Part shown: positions 45,627-56,077 of the stretch, piece by piece
Numbering within the stretch: the first letter of the stretch is position 1
Layout: each line of letters starts with the position of its first letter
Assembly: GCA_948146395.1 (NCBI GenBank)
Contig: OX411559.1
Span: 33,110,715 to 33,174,714, forward strand
From: Fragum whitleyi
Taxonomy: Eukaryota > Mollusca > Bivalvia > Cardiida > Cardiidae
Direction: 5' to 3'
DNA length: 64,000 nucleotides
Translations under genes and position numbers: made by a program
Notes under the pieces: generated by a model
What the model was told of the DNA's origin: nothing
Databases searched by the model: none
What the model saw: the letters and a program-made list of their open reading frames with translations, nothing else

Positions 45627-46862
45627 TCCCCCACAGAAGAAATCTTCAGGGGGGGGGGGTGATATTGTTTTTGCCATGTCCGTCCATCCGCCCGTCCGTC
45701 CGTCCGACATTCGCTTCCGCGCTATTTCTTAAAAACTATAGACCGGATTTCAGTGAAACTTGGCTCACAGCTTCACTACAATGAGGACATGCGCATATCG
45801 TCAGGGTTACCCGGTTCGACCGTCGAATTTCGAGTTACTGCCCCTGACTGTTTAAGCCATATACATACATAGTGATAATCGTTTCTGCGCTATTTCTTGA
45901 AAACTATAGACCCGATTTTAATGAAAACTTGGCACACAGCTTCACTACAATGAGGACATGCACATATCATTGGGGTTAACCAGTTCGAGATTCAAATTTA
46001 GAGTTATTGCCCCTGACTGTTTAAGCCATTTACATACAGAGTGATATTCGTTTTTGCGCTATTTCTTGAAAACTATTGACCGGATTTCAATGAAACTTGG
46101 CACACAGCATCAACACAATGAGGACATGTGCATATCATCGGGGTTACCCGGTTCGACAGTCGAATTGAGAGTTACTACCCCTGACTGTTTAAGCCATATA
46201 CATACATAGTGATATTCGTTTCCGCGCTATTTCTTGAAAACTATAGACCGGATTTTAATGAAACTTGGCACACAGCTTCACTACAATGAGGACATGTGCA
46301 TATCATCGGGGTTACCTGGTTCAACCGTCAAATTTAGAGTTACTGCCCCTGACTGTTTAAGCCATATACATACAGAGTGATATTCCATTGCGCTATTTCT
46401 TGAAAACTGTAGACCGGATTTTAATGAAACTTGGCACACAGCTTCACTACAAAGAGGACATGCGCATATCGTCAGGGTAACCCAGTTCGACCGCCGAATT
46501 TAGAGTTACTGCCCCCTGACTGTTTAAGCCACATACATACATAGTGATTTTCGTTTCCGCGCTATTTCTTGAAAACTATAGACCGGATTTCAATGAAACT
46601 TGGCACATAGCTTCACTTCAAAGAGGACATAGGCATATTGTTGGGGTTACCCGGTTCGACCGTTGAATTTAGAGTTACTGCCCCTGACTGTTTAAGCCAT
46701 TTACATACAGAGTGATATTCGTTTCCGCGCTATTTCTTGAAAACTATAGGTTGATGTAGATAAAAGATAACCTGTACCTAAGTTTGATATTAACTCCATT
46801 GACAATGAAAATATGTTCGGCGGGGGATATCAATTCAACGAATTTGCTTGTTAGCTTTTGTG
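45627..46862 (-). mobile_element. Pearl-like element H1 (TATCCCCC type), reversed
   Basis: 3' end TTTATCCCCCACAGAAGAAA...poly-G; gtccgtccatccgcccgtcc; six to seven units of about 167 bp ('gcgctatttcttgaaaacta', 'atgaaacttggcacacagct', 'ttactgcccctgactgttta'); 5' end GGGGGATATCAATTC-AACGAATTTGCTTGT. Confidence 0.8.
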
Positions 46863-47640
46863 ATCATTGAATGTCCGTCGTGTAGATTGTTGTCTGTTGT
46901 CAACAATCTGAGTGTTTACACTCTAGAGGCCACAAATATGGCCTAATCTTCATGAAACATGGTCAGAATGTTGGTCAGGTCATAAGGATGAACCCTATTG
47001 GAAATGGGACGGATCAATTCTATGTCACAGGAAAAGGGGCCTTTATGTCACTTTTCTTGTTTTTACTGTAGAGGCCACAGATATGGTAAAATCTTCATGA
47101 AACTTGGTCAGAATGTTGGCCAGGTCACCAGGATGAACCCTATTGAAAATGGGAATGACCCATGCCATATCAAGGGAAAAGGGGCCTTAATGACAATTTT
47201 CTTGTTTACACTCTAGAGGCCATAAATATGGCCTAATCTTCATGAAAAGTAAACAGAATATTGGCTAGGTCACAAGTATGAACCTTATCAAAAATGGGAA
47301 AGATCCATGCCATATCAAGGGAAGAGGGGCCTTAATGACAATTTTCTTGTTTACACTCTAGAAGCCACAAATATGGCCTAATCTTCATGAAACTTGGTCA
47401 GAATGATGGCCAGGTCACAAGAATGAAACCTATTTGAAATGGGAGAGATCCATGCCATATCCAGAGAAAAGGGGCCTTAATGACAATTTTCTTGTTATAA
47501 CTGAAGGGGCTACAATTTTGGCCAAAACTTCATGAAAGTTGTTTTTATGTAGAAATTATCTTCTTTATGCCATCTGTCTATTTAATGTGATGTCCCAGGG
47601 GTCAAAGAGACTCAGGTCTCCATTAGAAGAATAATAATCC
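46856..47640 (-). mobile_element. Pearl-like A1-type element, reversed, 3' hairpin truncated
   Basis: 'tgtgatcattgaatgtccgt' then about four units of A1 core ('atcttcatgaaacttggtca', 'gttTACACTCTAGAGGCCAC') to 'gatgtcccaggggtcaaaga'. It directly abuts H1. Confidence 0.75.
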
Positions 47641-47644
47641 TGTA

Positions 47645-48890
47645 TGTGACATTTACAACAATTTCACATTACTGCAACAATGAAACTCAGATGAGCCTAT
47701 GTATCCTTACAGTCTCACCAGAGTCATCACTAGGAGCTCATAGATGACCAATTACGTAAAGTCTTTGCTTACAAGCACAAATCATACTTTATAATCTGAA
47801 GCGCTGTCCTTGTTGTTCAATACTATGTGCATTAAACACAGATGAATTTGTTGAAAATGTCTTGCACAGGCTCAAATCTTGTCTTCTGGTCACATAACAT
47901 CTATAAATTAGAGGAGGGACCATGCCTATATGTTTTTCATAGACATTTTTTGTCTTTGGTTTAACCCCACAAGACAATTCACCTAGAACCATTCAGCTTA
48001 AAACTATTATTTCCACTGACCAAAGAAAGTGCGAATTCATTGGGCCATGTAGGTAAAAAAACAGACAATAAGTATTCATTTTCAAAATCATGTTCTTGAC
48101 AGGCCTTGACGATTGACCTTGAAGCCTGGTGTCTGTGGTCTAGAGGTGAATCCCTGGACTCTGGACCCAAGGGTCCTGAATTTCCATTCCCGGGAGCGTC
48201 TATCAATCTTGAATATTTCAATGGCACACTCATTCTGCACATTTACTGGTGAACTTTCCAGTAAGCAGAATCAAAACAGATTCATCTAAGTTGTTAAAAC
48301 TTGTTTCCCAATCAATGAAATACAAATAGGCTTAAAAGACCTTCTTGACCACAAATCAAAAAGGCACTTTCTAGGGTCATGGGCAACCATTGTGTACAGT
48401 TCTATGATTCTAAGTCACCTCATTCTTGAGTCAGAGTATTGTTATAAAAAGGTGGACAGATAACCGCATAATCTGATACACATGGTGAAACCAATAATCC
48501 ATCCCCTATACTTTGTAGGTGGGTTATAAGCAGAGCTCCAGGTGGGGACCTAGCCTAGCTAAATCGGTTACTTGTGGGCCTTCAATCCTGGGATCAGGCT
48601 TGAAAACTATTGTTTGAAAACAATTAATGATGCGTTAACAGGAACACCTTACAATTGATAAGTCATTGTAACAAGCATCATTTGCCTCCTGCTAATAGGC
48701 AAATAACAGGTAGTTCGCCTAAAAGGGATGGACAGCTGGTGGCTTGGATGGTTATAATGGTGTGGGAAACAAAAGGAAGCCATGTGTAGGTGCACGGGTA
48801 TCCGATATACAACTGCAATTAGAGCCACCTGAGACGCCGATTCGCTCCCCAGGCCTGAATCTACTGATATGATGTGAAAAAAGTGTTCTA
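47645..48890. other. Mostly unassigned DNA inside the insertion
   Basis: Apart from the tRNA-like head near 48120 and short tRNA-like scraps near 48560, no gene or repeat was recognised. Confidence 0.5.
48120..48245 (+). mobile_element. Possible tRNA-derived SINE head, plus strand
   Basis: 'gtggtctagaggtgaatccc' (A-box-like), 'ggactctggacccaagggtc' (anticodon-arm-like) and 'tttccattcccgggagcg' (decayed B box). Confidence 0.45.
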
Positions 48891-48892
48891 GC

Positions 48893-49110
48893 TCAACTGA
48901 GCACACCATGCTAAATGTGAGCTTTTGAGATTACCTCTTGTCTGTTGTGTGTGTGTTGGTCATTGCAAGTGGTCAATAATTATTTTAACATCTTCTCCTC
49001 AGTAAACAATGAGCTGATTATAACCAAATTTGGCAGGAATGTTCTTTTGGAGACCTTTCTCAAAACTTGTTTGAGAAATTTTAATCGACACACAAATATG
49101 GGCCAAGCAG
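48893..49110 (-). mobile_element. Pearl-like A-type 3' fragment, reversed
   Basis: CTAGCTCAACTGAGCACACC, gtctgttgtgtgtgtgttgg, then 'catcttctcctcagtaaaca'. Confidence 0.55.
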
Positions 49111-49149
49111 TTTTTTACCCCATCCCACTTTTCGGAGGTTGAAATTGAC

Positions 49150-49400
49150 CATTTTTGATGTGATTTTACCATCAATTGAAGCTTCTAATAAAGGCCCATA
49201 CCCACAAAATCAATATCACCACAAATCCAACAGAGGTTTAATGCACCTTTTCCCCAATCAAATATTAGTATTTTGCGTGGATAATGTTTATTATTTGGCC
49301 ATTTCTCCACCATCTTAACAAATATTGATGCAAAAGTTCTGTAACTTCATAAATGTTTAAATTCAGTTACAACCATTTTGCACTGAGCCATTGATATGTA
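49150..49400. repeat. Dispersed repeat unit, copy 2
   Basis: It matches 14060-14335 ('aaaggcccatacccacaaaa', 'atgcaccttttccccaatca', 'ttgcgtggataatgtttatt'). Confidence 0.6.
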
Positions 49401-49511
49401 GTGTGTGACAGTCCTGTAATGGGAATAGGATAATTCTAATACAACCTGTGGTTCTAATAGAACTTTTACAGTAACATAGGGAAATGACATTTGTCCATAA
49501 AAGAGATATTT

Positions 49512-50124
49512 TCAGCTCACCTGAGCACAACATTCTCAAGATGAGCTTTTATGATCACCTTTTGTCCGCCGTGCGTCCTCTGTTGTGTATCGTCAACAAT
49601 TCTTTAAACATCTTCTCCTCAGTAACCATTGGGCCGATTTTAACCAAACTTGGCAGAAATATTCCTTGGGTAACTCTTCTAAAAAGTTGTTTGTGAAAGT
49701 TTGATTGACCCTCAACTATTGGACTAATTTCAATGAAACTTTACCAAAATGTTTCTTGGGTGACCCTTTTTAAAAATTGATTGCAAAATTTGATTGACCC
49801 CCTAATATGGGCGTGGCAGGGAGGGCCTTATTTTTAGCCCGAAATCTTTGACTGACAAATCCTCCTGAACCACTGGGCTGATTTCTATGAAACGTTACAA
49901 GAATGTTCTTTGGATGAATCTCTTTAACAATTGTAAGTGAAATTCTGATTGGCCCATAAACATGGGCATGTCTGGGGTGGGGGAGGGGGACATTTTGAGC
50001 CAGAAATCTTTAAACATCTTCTTCTCAGTAACCAACGGGTGGGAGGGTTCTATTCTAGGGTGAGATCTACTGGACCAATAAAATTCAGGTGAGCGGTTAA
50101 GGGCCATTTAGACCCTCTTGTTTT
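49512..50124 (-). mobile_element. Pearl-like A-type element, reversed, complete ends
   Basis: 3' end CAGCTCACCTGAGCACAACA; core 'catcttctcctcagtaacca', 'aaacttggcagaaatattcc'; 5' end TTCAGGTGAGCGGTTAAGGG-CCATTTAGACCCTCTTGT. Confidence 0.75.
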
Positions 50125-50136
50125 TTAATCACAATA

Positions 50137-50562
50137 TTTTTTAAAGTCTGATAAAGGGTCACCCAAGAATCACTTAAGAGAAATTTGGTCGGTATCAATC
50201 AGTATGATTCTATTTAATTGATTTTCAAAAATATAACATATAGAGAAAACAGTCTGTAAAGGATCAATCCTGTGAAATTTTGTTGATATCCATGAATTAC
50301 ATGCTGAGAAAGTCACTTATTACCATATGTGGAAATTAGTCATGCCCATTTCAGGATTGTTTTTTCATTGAATCAAAGATCCTTGAGCAACTTTGAAAGA
50401 GGGTCACCAAAGGAGCATTCCTTTTAAGTTTGGTTCCAAATCATCCCTTAGGTTCTGAGGGGAAGAATTTAAAGAAAAATTCTTTGATCAGATAAACAGG
50501 CAGACTCACAACAGACACAGTGCCATGACAAAAGTACAAGTGGCCTTTGGCTAGTGGAGCTA
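50137..50562 (+). mobile_element. Pearl-like B-type element, 5' truncated
   Basis: 'gataaagggtcacccaagaa' core and end TGGCCTTTGGCTAGTGGAGCTAA. Confidence 0.65.
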
Positions 50563-50843
50563 ATCATATTGTAAGAGGTATTAAACCCTAATAAATCAAT
50601 CCAGAAAAGGGAGATATTTTACTTTGGAAATCAAAAGTTCTGCAATCCATCAAACAAACCCTATCTTGGGAGCATTAACTGTAAAAAAGCAAAATAAAGA
50701 AAATACTTATGGATACACACAACATAGGGCTTTGAAAATAAATAATAGATTAAGATCATCATTACGCTTTTTTAACTCGAGCACAGCCCAAGTATGCAGA
50801 ATGACTTGTTCCTTAGATGGACTTTTGTTTTATGTGTTTAATA

Positions 50844-51528
50844 ACTAGAACTGTCGAAGAGCGGGCTAATATCCCCTACAAGCACTTTATCAAAATGCAT
50901 GTGCTATTAGTGCAGGATGTGTTTGTAATAAATATTGAGGTCATATGCAGCATTTGCACAAAGTGGAATGATTCTACGTTGTTTTGTTCTTGAGTAAGAG
51001 TCCAAAAATGAAAATTAAACAAAAATTGACTGTGATCTCGATCTTTGACCTATGTGTCCCCAAAAATAAAAGGGCACTTCCTTGAATCATAAGCAAAATT
51101 TGCATAAAGGTTCATGACTGTAGGTGGCTTGGTTCATGAGTTAGAGTCTGTAAACGAAAATTGAACAAAGGCTGACTGTGACCTTGACCTTTGACCTATG
51201 TGACCCAAAATCAAAAGGGCACTTCCTTAGGTCATAAGCAACATTTGCATAAAGTTTCATGATTGTAAGTCACTTGAATCTCGTGTAAGAGTCCAGAAAC
51301 AAAAATCCAACAAAGGCTGACTGTGACCTTGAACTTTGTGACCCAAAAATGATAGGACTCTTCCTTGGGTCATAAGCAACATTTGCATAAAGTTTCATGA
51401 TTGTAGGCCACTTGATTCTTGAGTAAGAGTATGAGAAAGAAAAGGTCTACGAACGGACGGATGGACAGACAGACAGACATGGTGAAACCAATATACCCAC
51501 CTCTACTTCAAAGGAGGGGGGTATAAAA
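50844..51528 (+). mobile_element. Pearl-like element I1 (ATATCCCC type)
   Basis: ACTAGAACTGTCGAAGAGCG...ATATCCCC; about three units ('tgaccttgacctttgaccta', 'catttgcataaagtttcatg'); acggacggatggacagacag; hairpin TATACCCACCTC...GGAGGGGGGTATAAAA. Confidence 0.75.
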
Positions 51529-51591
51529 TCAGAGAGCAATGTAAAGGGATCAAGACTCTAATTTGTAATTAATTTACAACAACAAGATGTG

Positions 51592-52046
51592 TTTGTGAAA
51601 CACGAATGCCCCCGTAACGGCATTTTTTTTCAAAGTTTGACCTTGACAGATGACCTTGACCTTGTCACATGACCTTGACTTTAGTACCAGCGGATGCGGA
51701 TCATTGAGATCTATCATCATGCCAAATATTAGCTTTGTACCTTGAATAGGCTTGAAGATATTGGCAAGGTTTAGTTTTTGGGTTAAGTTTGTTCAAAGTT
51801 TGACCTTGACAGATAACCTTGACCTTGTCATATGACCTTGACTTTGGTACCAGCAGATGCGGATCATTGAGGTCTATCATCATGCCAAATACTAGCTTTT
51901 ATCTTGAATAGGCTTGAAGATATTGGCAAGGTTAAGTTTTCGGAATAAGTTTTCAGACAGACGAACGGACAGACAGAAGGACAGACAGACAGACGGACAT
52001 GAGTAAAACAATATGCCCCCGATCTCTCGATACGGGGGCATAAAAA
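51592..52046 (+). mobile_element. Pearl-like element C3 (ATGCCCCC type)
   Basis: ACAAGATGTGTTTGTGAAAC-ACGAATGCCCCC; two core units ('cattgagatctatcatcatg'); gacggac tract; hairpin ATGCCCCCGATC..GATACGGGGGCAT-AAAAAG. Confidence 0.8.
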
Positions 52047-52635
52047 GTTACAAAAGCCCAAGAATAAACACTTTTGTAATGATTTATGGAAAGACTTTAA
52101 AAAAGCAGATCTGGTCACAGTGATTGGTCGCAAGGGCTAATTACTAACACATTGTGCTGAAGGCCTTTTTCTCAATCAGCAAAGTTAGGAACAACATGAA
52201 ATTGAAAAAAAAGGGAATGATTTCGAAATGAAATTGGAATGAAATTGAATAAGTGCCATTAGTAAGTTTTAAGTGAATTTCAAAGGAGGTAATACAATTT
52301 TGGGTAAAATTTGCTCTATCGTTTAACTCCCTTTAAAAAATAGACTTCAACATTCTATAGATTTTAATATCTTGCTTGCTTCTGAATTCAAGTAAGTCAG
52401 TATAAAACAGATTTTTTCAGGGCTTTTAAAATGATATTGAAGTGTTAAATGTTTTGAGTGAGTGTTTTATTCAATTGAATTGAACATAGAGTGAGCAATT
52501 AAGAATGATTTTGATCAGAATGAGTGTCAATTTCATGATGTTCTTAACTGTACAATTTAATTAGAAAAGTAAACTTCTCAGATACATATTCCTAATATTT
52601 TTCTAGATGGGCTACACAAACAGTTTTATGTTTAT

Positions 52636-52722
52636 GACAGCATTTGCCCGACACACAGACAAATGGTGGACAAAGCACCATGATAGTATCCTCAGTGGCT
52701 TTCAGCCAGTGGATCTAAAATA
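52636..52722 (+). mobile_element. Pearl-like B-type 3' fragment
   Basis: GTGGCTTTCAGCCAGTGGAT-CTAAAA, preceded by cgacacacagacaaatggtg. Confidence 0.6.
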
Positions 52723-52724
52723 TG

Positions 52725-53475
52725 GCTAATTATTGCATTAGAAAGGTCAAATGACATTTTCCATTGTCTTCCTATACTGCTGTATAACTATGTTGAGGAT
52801 TTTGAGCACCAATAAACACATTTATCCTTGAATTTTGAATTTCAAAGTACTGGTATCTTGTTGAGATCTGATGTGTATGACAAGTTGTTAACTTGGATGA
52901 TGCATGTGAACTGTAGAACATGGCTTGATAAAGGGACGAAAGCTTCTTTCTATGGCTTCTGCACTACATCATACGGTTGGGTCTAAATCTATTTTTTCTA
53001 CATAGATTTGGTACATCATCTTGTTTTATAGTCAATCCATAAATACTCTTTTTCTGTGCAAGTTTGAGTATGTCAAGGGCTTGCAAGCTGTAAATTGATG
53101 CTTATGATACCCAATAATACTTTGCTAGAGTTGAATGTATGTGGAGAGAAGATAGTAAATGGGGTTAAATTATAAACTGTTCCATGGGTCTTTAGCAACA
53201 TTCAATATTGGTAATATATAACTTCCATGTCCAATGAATTACTGCTTTCCTCTGTCATTTTTTTTTGTTGTATTAGTTGCTACTGTCCATTAGTCAAAAC
53301 AGCTCCTAATCAATTCTGAAAAAAAAACACGTAAGATGTACAATACATGTATTAAATAAATTTTGATTTAATAAGACTGCACTTTTTTGTCATGCAACAC
53401 ATTCACCAAAGAGTAAATAAACAGTAGTAGGGGGTCACTGTTAGCCATTGTAGGTGCACCAGCTTTTGAAATTTA
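52725..53475. other. Unassigned DNA inside the insertion
   Basis: No open frame above chance and no repeat recognised. Confidence 0.5.
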
Positions 53476-53479
53476 AGAT

Positions 53480-53745
53480 GAGGTTTGTCTGTTTGAATGG
53501 GGTTTTCCCCAATTTTAACAATCCTTCAGTCACATCGGTGCACTAGTATCTTGATCACCTAACAAAGGATCCTTGATATTTGTCGAACAAGTACTACCAT
53601 TTCATCCCTTCAAAGCCTTCTAGCCTTCTAGCCCCCAGCTGTTACCCATCATAAAATATGATTATCTACCAACTGGATGGAAACAAATGCTAGAAAGGAA
53701 ATGTGCTGCTGTCTGGTATCGAATCCAGAACCCTTTGCATGAATT
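53480..53745 (-). mobile_element. tRNA-SINE copy, degraded
   Basis: 'gtttgaatggggttttcccc', 'caagtactaccatttcatcc' and B-box-like 'tatcgaatccaga' at the far end. Confidence 0.6.
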
Positions 53746-54675
53746 GATAGATACTTTGGAACTGATTTGTAACTCTTTACACCCAAACAAGATCAAATTT
53801 TCCATGCAACATCTTTTCCAAAGACACATTAATTAATTATACAATTTGTAAACTTCTTCAAAAAGCACATGGTTACAAAATCTTGTGTTGTTTTTTTTCA
53901 TCATTAATTGGACACAAAATCATCAAAATTCATTCAGAAGAAATTTTTGATTATGAAAACTTCCCCCAAAAAGAATAAATAACCAACCCAACCACAATAC
54001 AATAGGAATTTACTCTGCAACAATGAAAAATTTTCCTTTTTGATTTGTAGCAGATTGTTATTTGACTCTTTTTTGGGGAGCTAGGGGATATCTAGCCATG
54101 GTTTCCTGTCGTTTCTCACACCAGTACATCCATATAGTATCACGATGTTCCTTCCAAGCCAACAGCCACTTAGACATACATGTACCACATTCATATAATT
54201 TTGGAGGAGACATTTAATTTATGCCAGATGAAAAGTTGGCAGAACAAGGCATTAATTGCCAAAATTACAGTTCATGGAGCAATTCAAAGCTTATCCTTTC
54301 CCTGATCAAATAATTCTTTGAATAACCCTTGTCACATACAAGGGAAAATAGGGACCTATTTCTGATCATGATCAGGTGGATCTAGGATTTCTGTTATTTA
54401 AGGGGTTCAGGTTTTCAAATTTGGTGGTTATTTTAGACTACTATTACACAATTTTGAAATTCTCCATGAAATTAAAAGAATTATGGTATATAGAAGTTTC
54501 GATCGCAACACTCTCTAGACCATTCATTACCTGATGTACATAAATCTCAATTGCAGAATGTAATCTTTTCTTAGTCTACACCGCCTGTTTTTATATGTCA
54601 ATTTAATCAAATGCTGGTTGATTTAATCCAGGTATATTCCTTTCAAAAAAATTTACGGACTCTAGAAATTATGCG

Positions 54676-54995
54676 TAGACTGTCTTCTAGATGGTTCAAT
54701 CACGGTCAACTCGGCCTGTTAGTAACTTTGCCCGTGTATGTAATATTAAGATCATAGGTTATACACACCTATTGTCCAATTTGCACATCCTTTAATTAGT
54801 AAAAGTACACTACACACATTGATTAACTATCTGTCAAGTGTGCCAATACACTGGTTATACACTCTACAACCTATAAACAGGCCGAGTTATACACGGACCT
54901 AGTTTTTCAACGGGCTGATTTGACAGAATACCTTCCAAATGGTCACCAGTCAACTCGGCCCATCGAATAATTTGGCCAGTCAACTCGGCACAAAT
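54676..54995. repeat. Repeat with TCAACTCGGCC motifs
   Basis: gtcaactcggcc occurs near 54705, 54949 and 54979, with the inverted aggccgagtt near 54880. The flanks ('agatggttcaatcac'/'aaatggtcaccag') are related. Unknown family. Confidence 0.5.
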
Positions 54996-55300
54996 ATAAA
55001 GCATATAGATAGTAACGTGAACTATATTGCATGAAATGTGTAAAAGTTTTGTACAAATGGTGCAGGTATACCTTACTCTGTTTATATTATTTTGAAAAAA
55101 ATCTTTTTGTTTTTGATAATATAATATTCAGTTTTTGAATATGTGCGTAAAAATGAATATGTGCGACTCTTTGAATTATTAAAAGAACTTTTTTTAAGAG
55201 GCGATGCTTACATAAATTTCCTCACAACTGTATGAAAATTAAATAATATTATATTTGTACTCATCATATATAACGAATAATCAATAAAGTTATCATATAC

Positions 55301-55672
55301 TGGGTTTCACACTAACTACTTTTTGCCACCAGCCTAAAGGACCTGTAAGCCTGAAATGTAACAGGTCCTCCCTGATGACAACAGGTCCTGCATAAGAAAA
55401 AAAAAGATTGATTTATTTTAAAAGAATTAAAGGGATAAATTTCAAGGAAAACATTGTTGTAAAAGAAGAAATTGCAATTTCTTCTTGTTCTACAATGTTT
55501 TCCATATGGTAATGCAAATTTTAGTATTTTTCTAAACTGGATGGATTTGAAATTCTTAGTTCTTCCATTTACAACGGGCCTGATGGAACTCCAGCATCGT
55601 AACATCTACCAGTCCTCCCTAAAACACACGGGTCTCGGGCCCGAGGACTAGTGTTAGAGTCGATCCCTGGGT
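55301..55672. mobile_element. CAGGGTTCGACACTAACT element, complete copy
   Basis: Ends CTGGGTTTCACACTAACTA and, on the complement, CCAGGGATCGACTCTAACACT. The interior has 'acaggtcctccctgatgaca' and a perfect AAGAAGAAATTGCAATTTCTTCTT hairpin at about 55462-55485. Confidence 0.65.
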
Positions 55673-55783
55673 ATAAAATTATTGATTTAAGGACTCATTA
55701 TGAGGCAGTTTACACGCTTTGTTTATTCGTTACACTAACAATCTCCCGATCAGTTTATTCCTAACGTAATCAGCGATTTTTAC

Positions 55784-55820
55784 CTGCGTTTCGTGTGACC
55801 AAAATCAACTTGTCCGCCAT
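55784..55820 (-). CDS. Possible short first coding exon (MADKLILVTRNA), inside the 16.8-kb insertion
   Basis: The minus strand shows ATG GCG GAC in good context (A at -3), 12 codons, and then GCAG/GTAAAA, a plausible donor. Upstream on the same strand, near 55880-55905, are TATA-like strings (tatttata, ctataaat) and a short palindrome acgtgacagtgtcacatgac. The region is richer in CpG than its surroundings. No second exon was found. If joined to the CLK start exon it would make only a short upstream frame. It may belong to the TTAA-flanked insertion or to a host gene. Confidence 0.25.
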
Positions 55821-55925
55821 GCTTGTTTTCATTTTAGTAAGTCATGTGACACTGTCACGTGGAGGTGTGTTCATTTTGCAATTTATAGACGCGCTATAAA
55901 TAGACGGGATACCCCATGGACTTCG
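55821..55925 (-). promoter_or_regulatory. Possible promoter upstream of the 55.8-kb exon candidate
   Basis: This tract has two TATA-like motifs on the minus strand (around 55885-55905), several CpGs and a palindrome around 55840-55860. It fits a small core promoter for the minus-strand ATG at 55820. The call rests on motifs and position only. Confidence 0.2.
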
Positions 55926-56077
55926 TCGCTTCGAAATTTAAGACATCTTATTTAATGAAATGAGTAGCAGTTAGTGCTAAAGCTTCATTACTTTTCTTAA
56001 GCCTATAAAAATACACATATTTCCGTATTTTACAACCGCATTTGTATTTTTTGTTAAAATTCTGAGCAAGAGCCGCT

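Larger units (their letters stand above)
39245..56077. mobile_element. 16,833-bp TTAA-flanked insertion splitting the LINE
   Basis: Left border: TTAA (39241-39244) followed by AGCGGCTC. Right border: GAGCCGCT followed by TTAA (56078-56081). The ends form an imperfect inverted repeat of about 20 bp (AGCGGCTC-T-C-CAGAA). Joining the LINE halves with one TTAA gives a continuous in-frame reading KRNIKKQIKVSYNNY, so the boundary is exact. TTAA duplications are known for piggyBac, Kolobok and Sola3 types. The AGCGG end is not the CCC start of piggyBac. I see no transposase-like frame inside; the body is mostly pearl-like elements, MITEs, SINE pieces and unassigned DNA. It may be a smaller element swollen by later insertions. 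Confidence 0.8.

Noticed and set aside
39245..56077. Polinton/Maverick identity for the 16.8-kb insertion
   Set aside because: Size and AG start fit, but the duplication is TTAA (4 bp), the inverted ends are short, and no polymerase, integrase or capsid frames are present.
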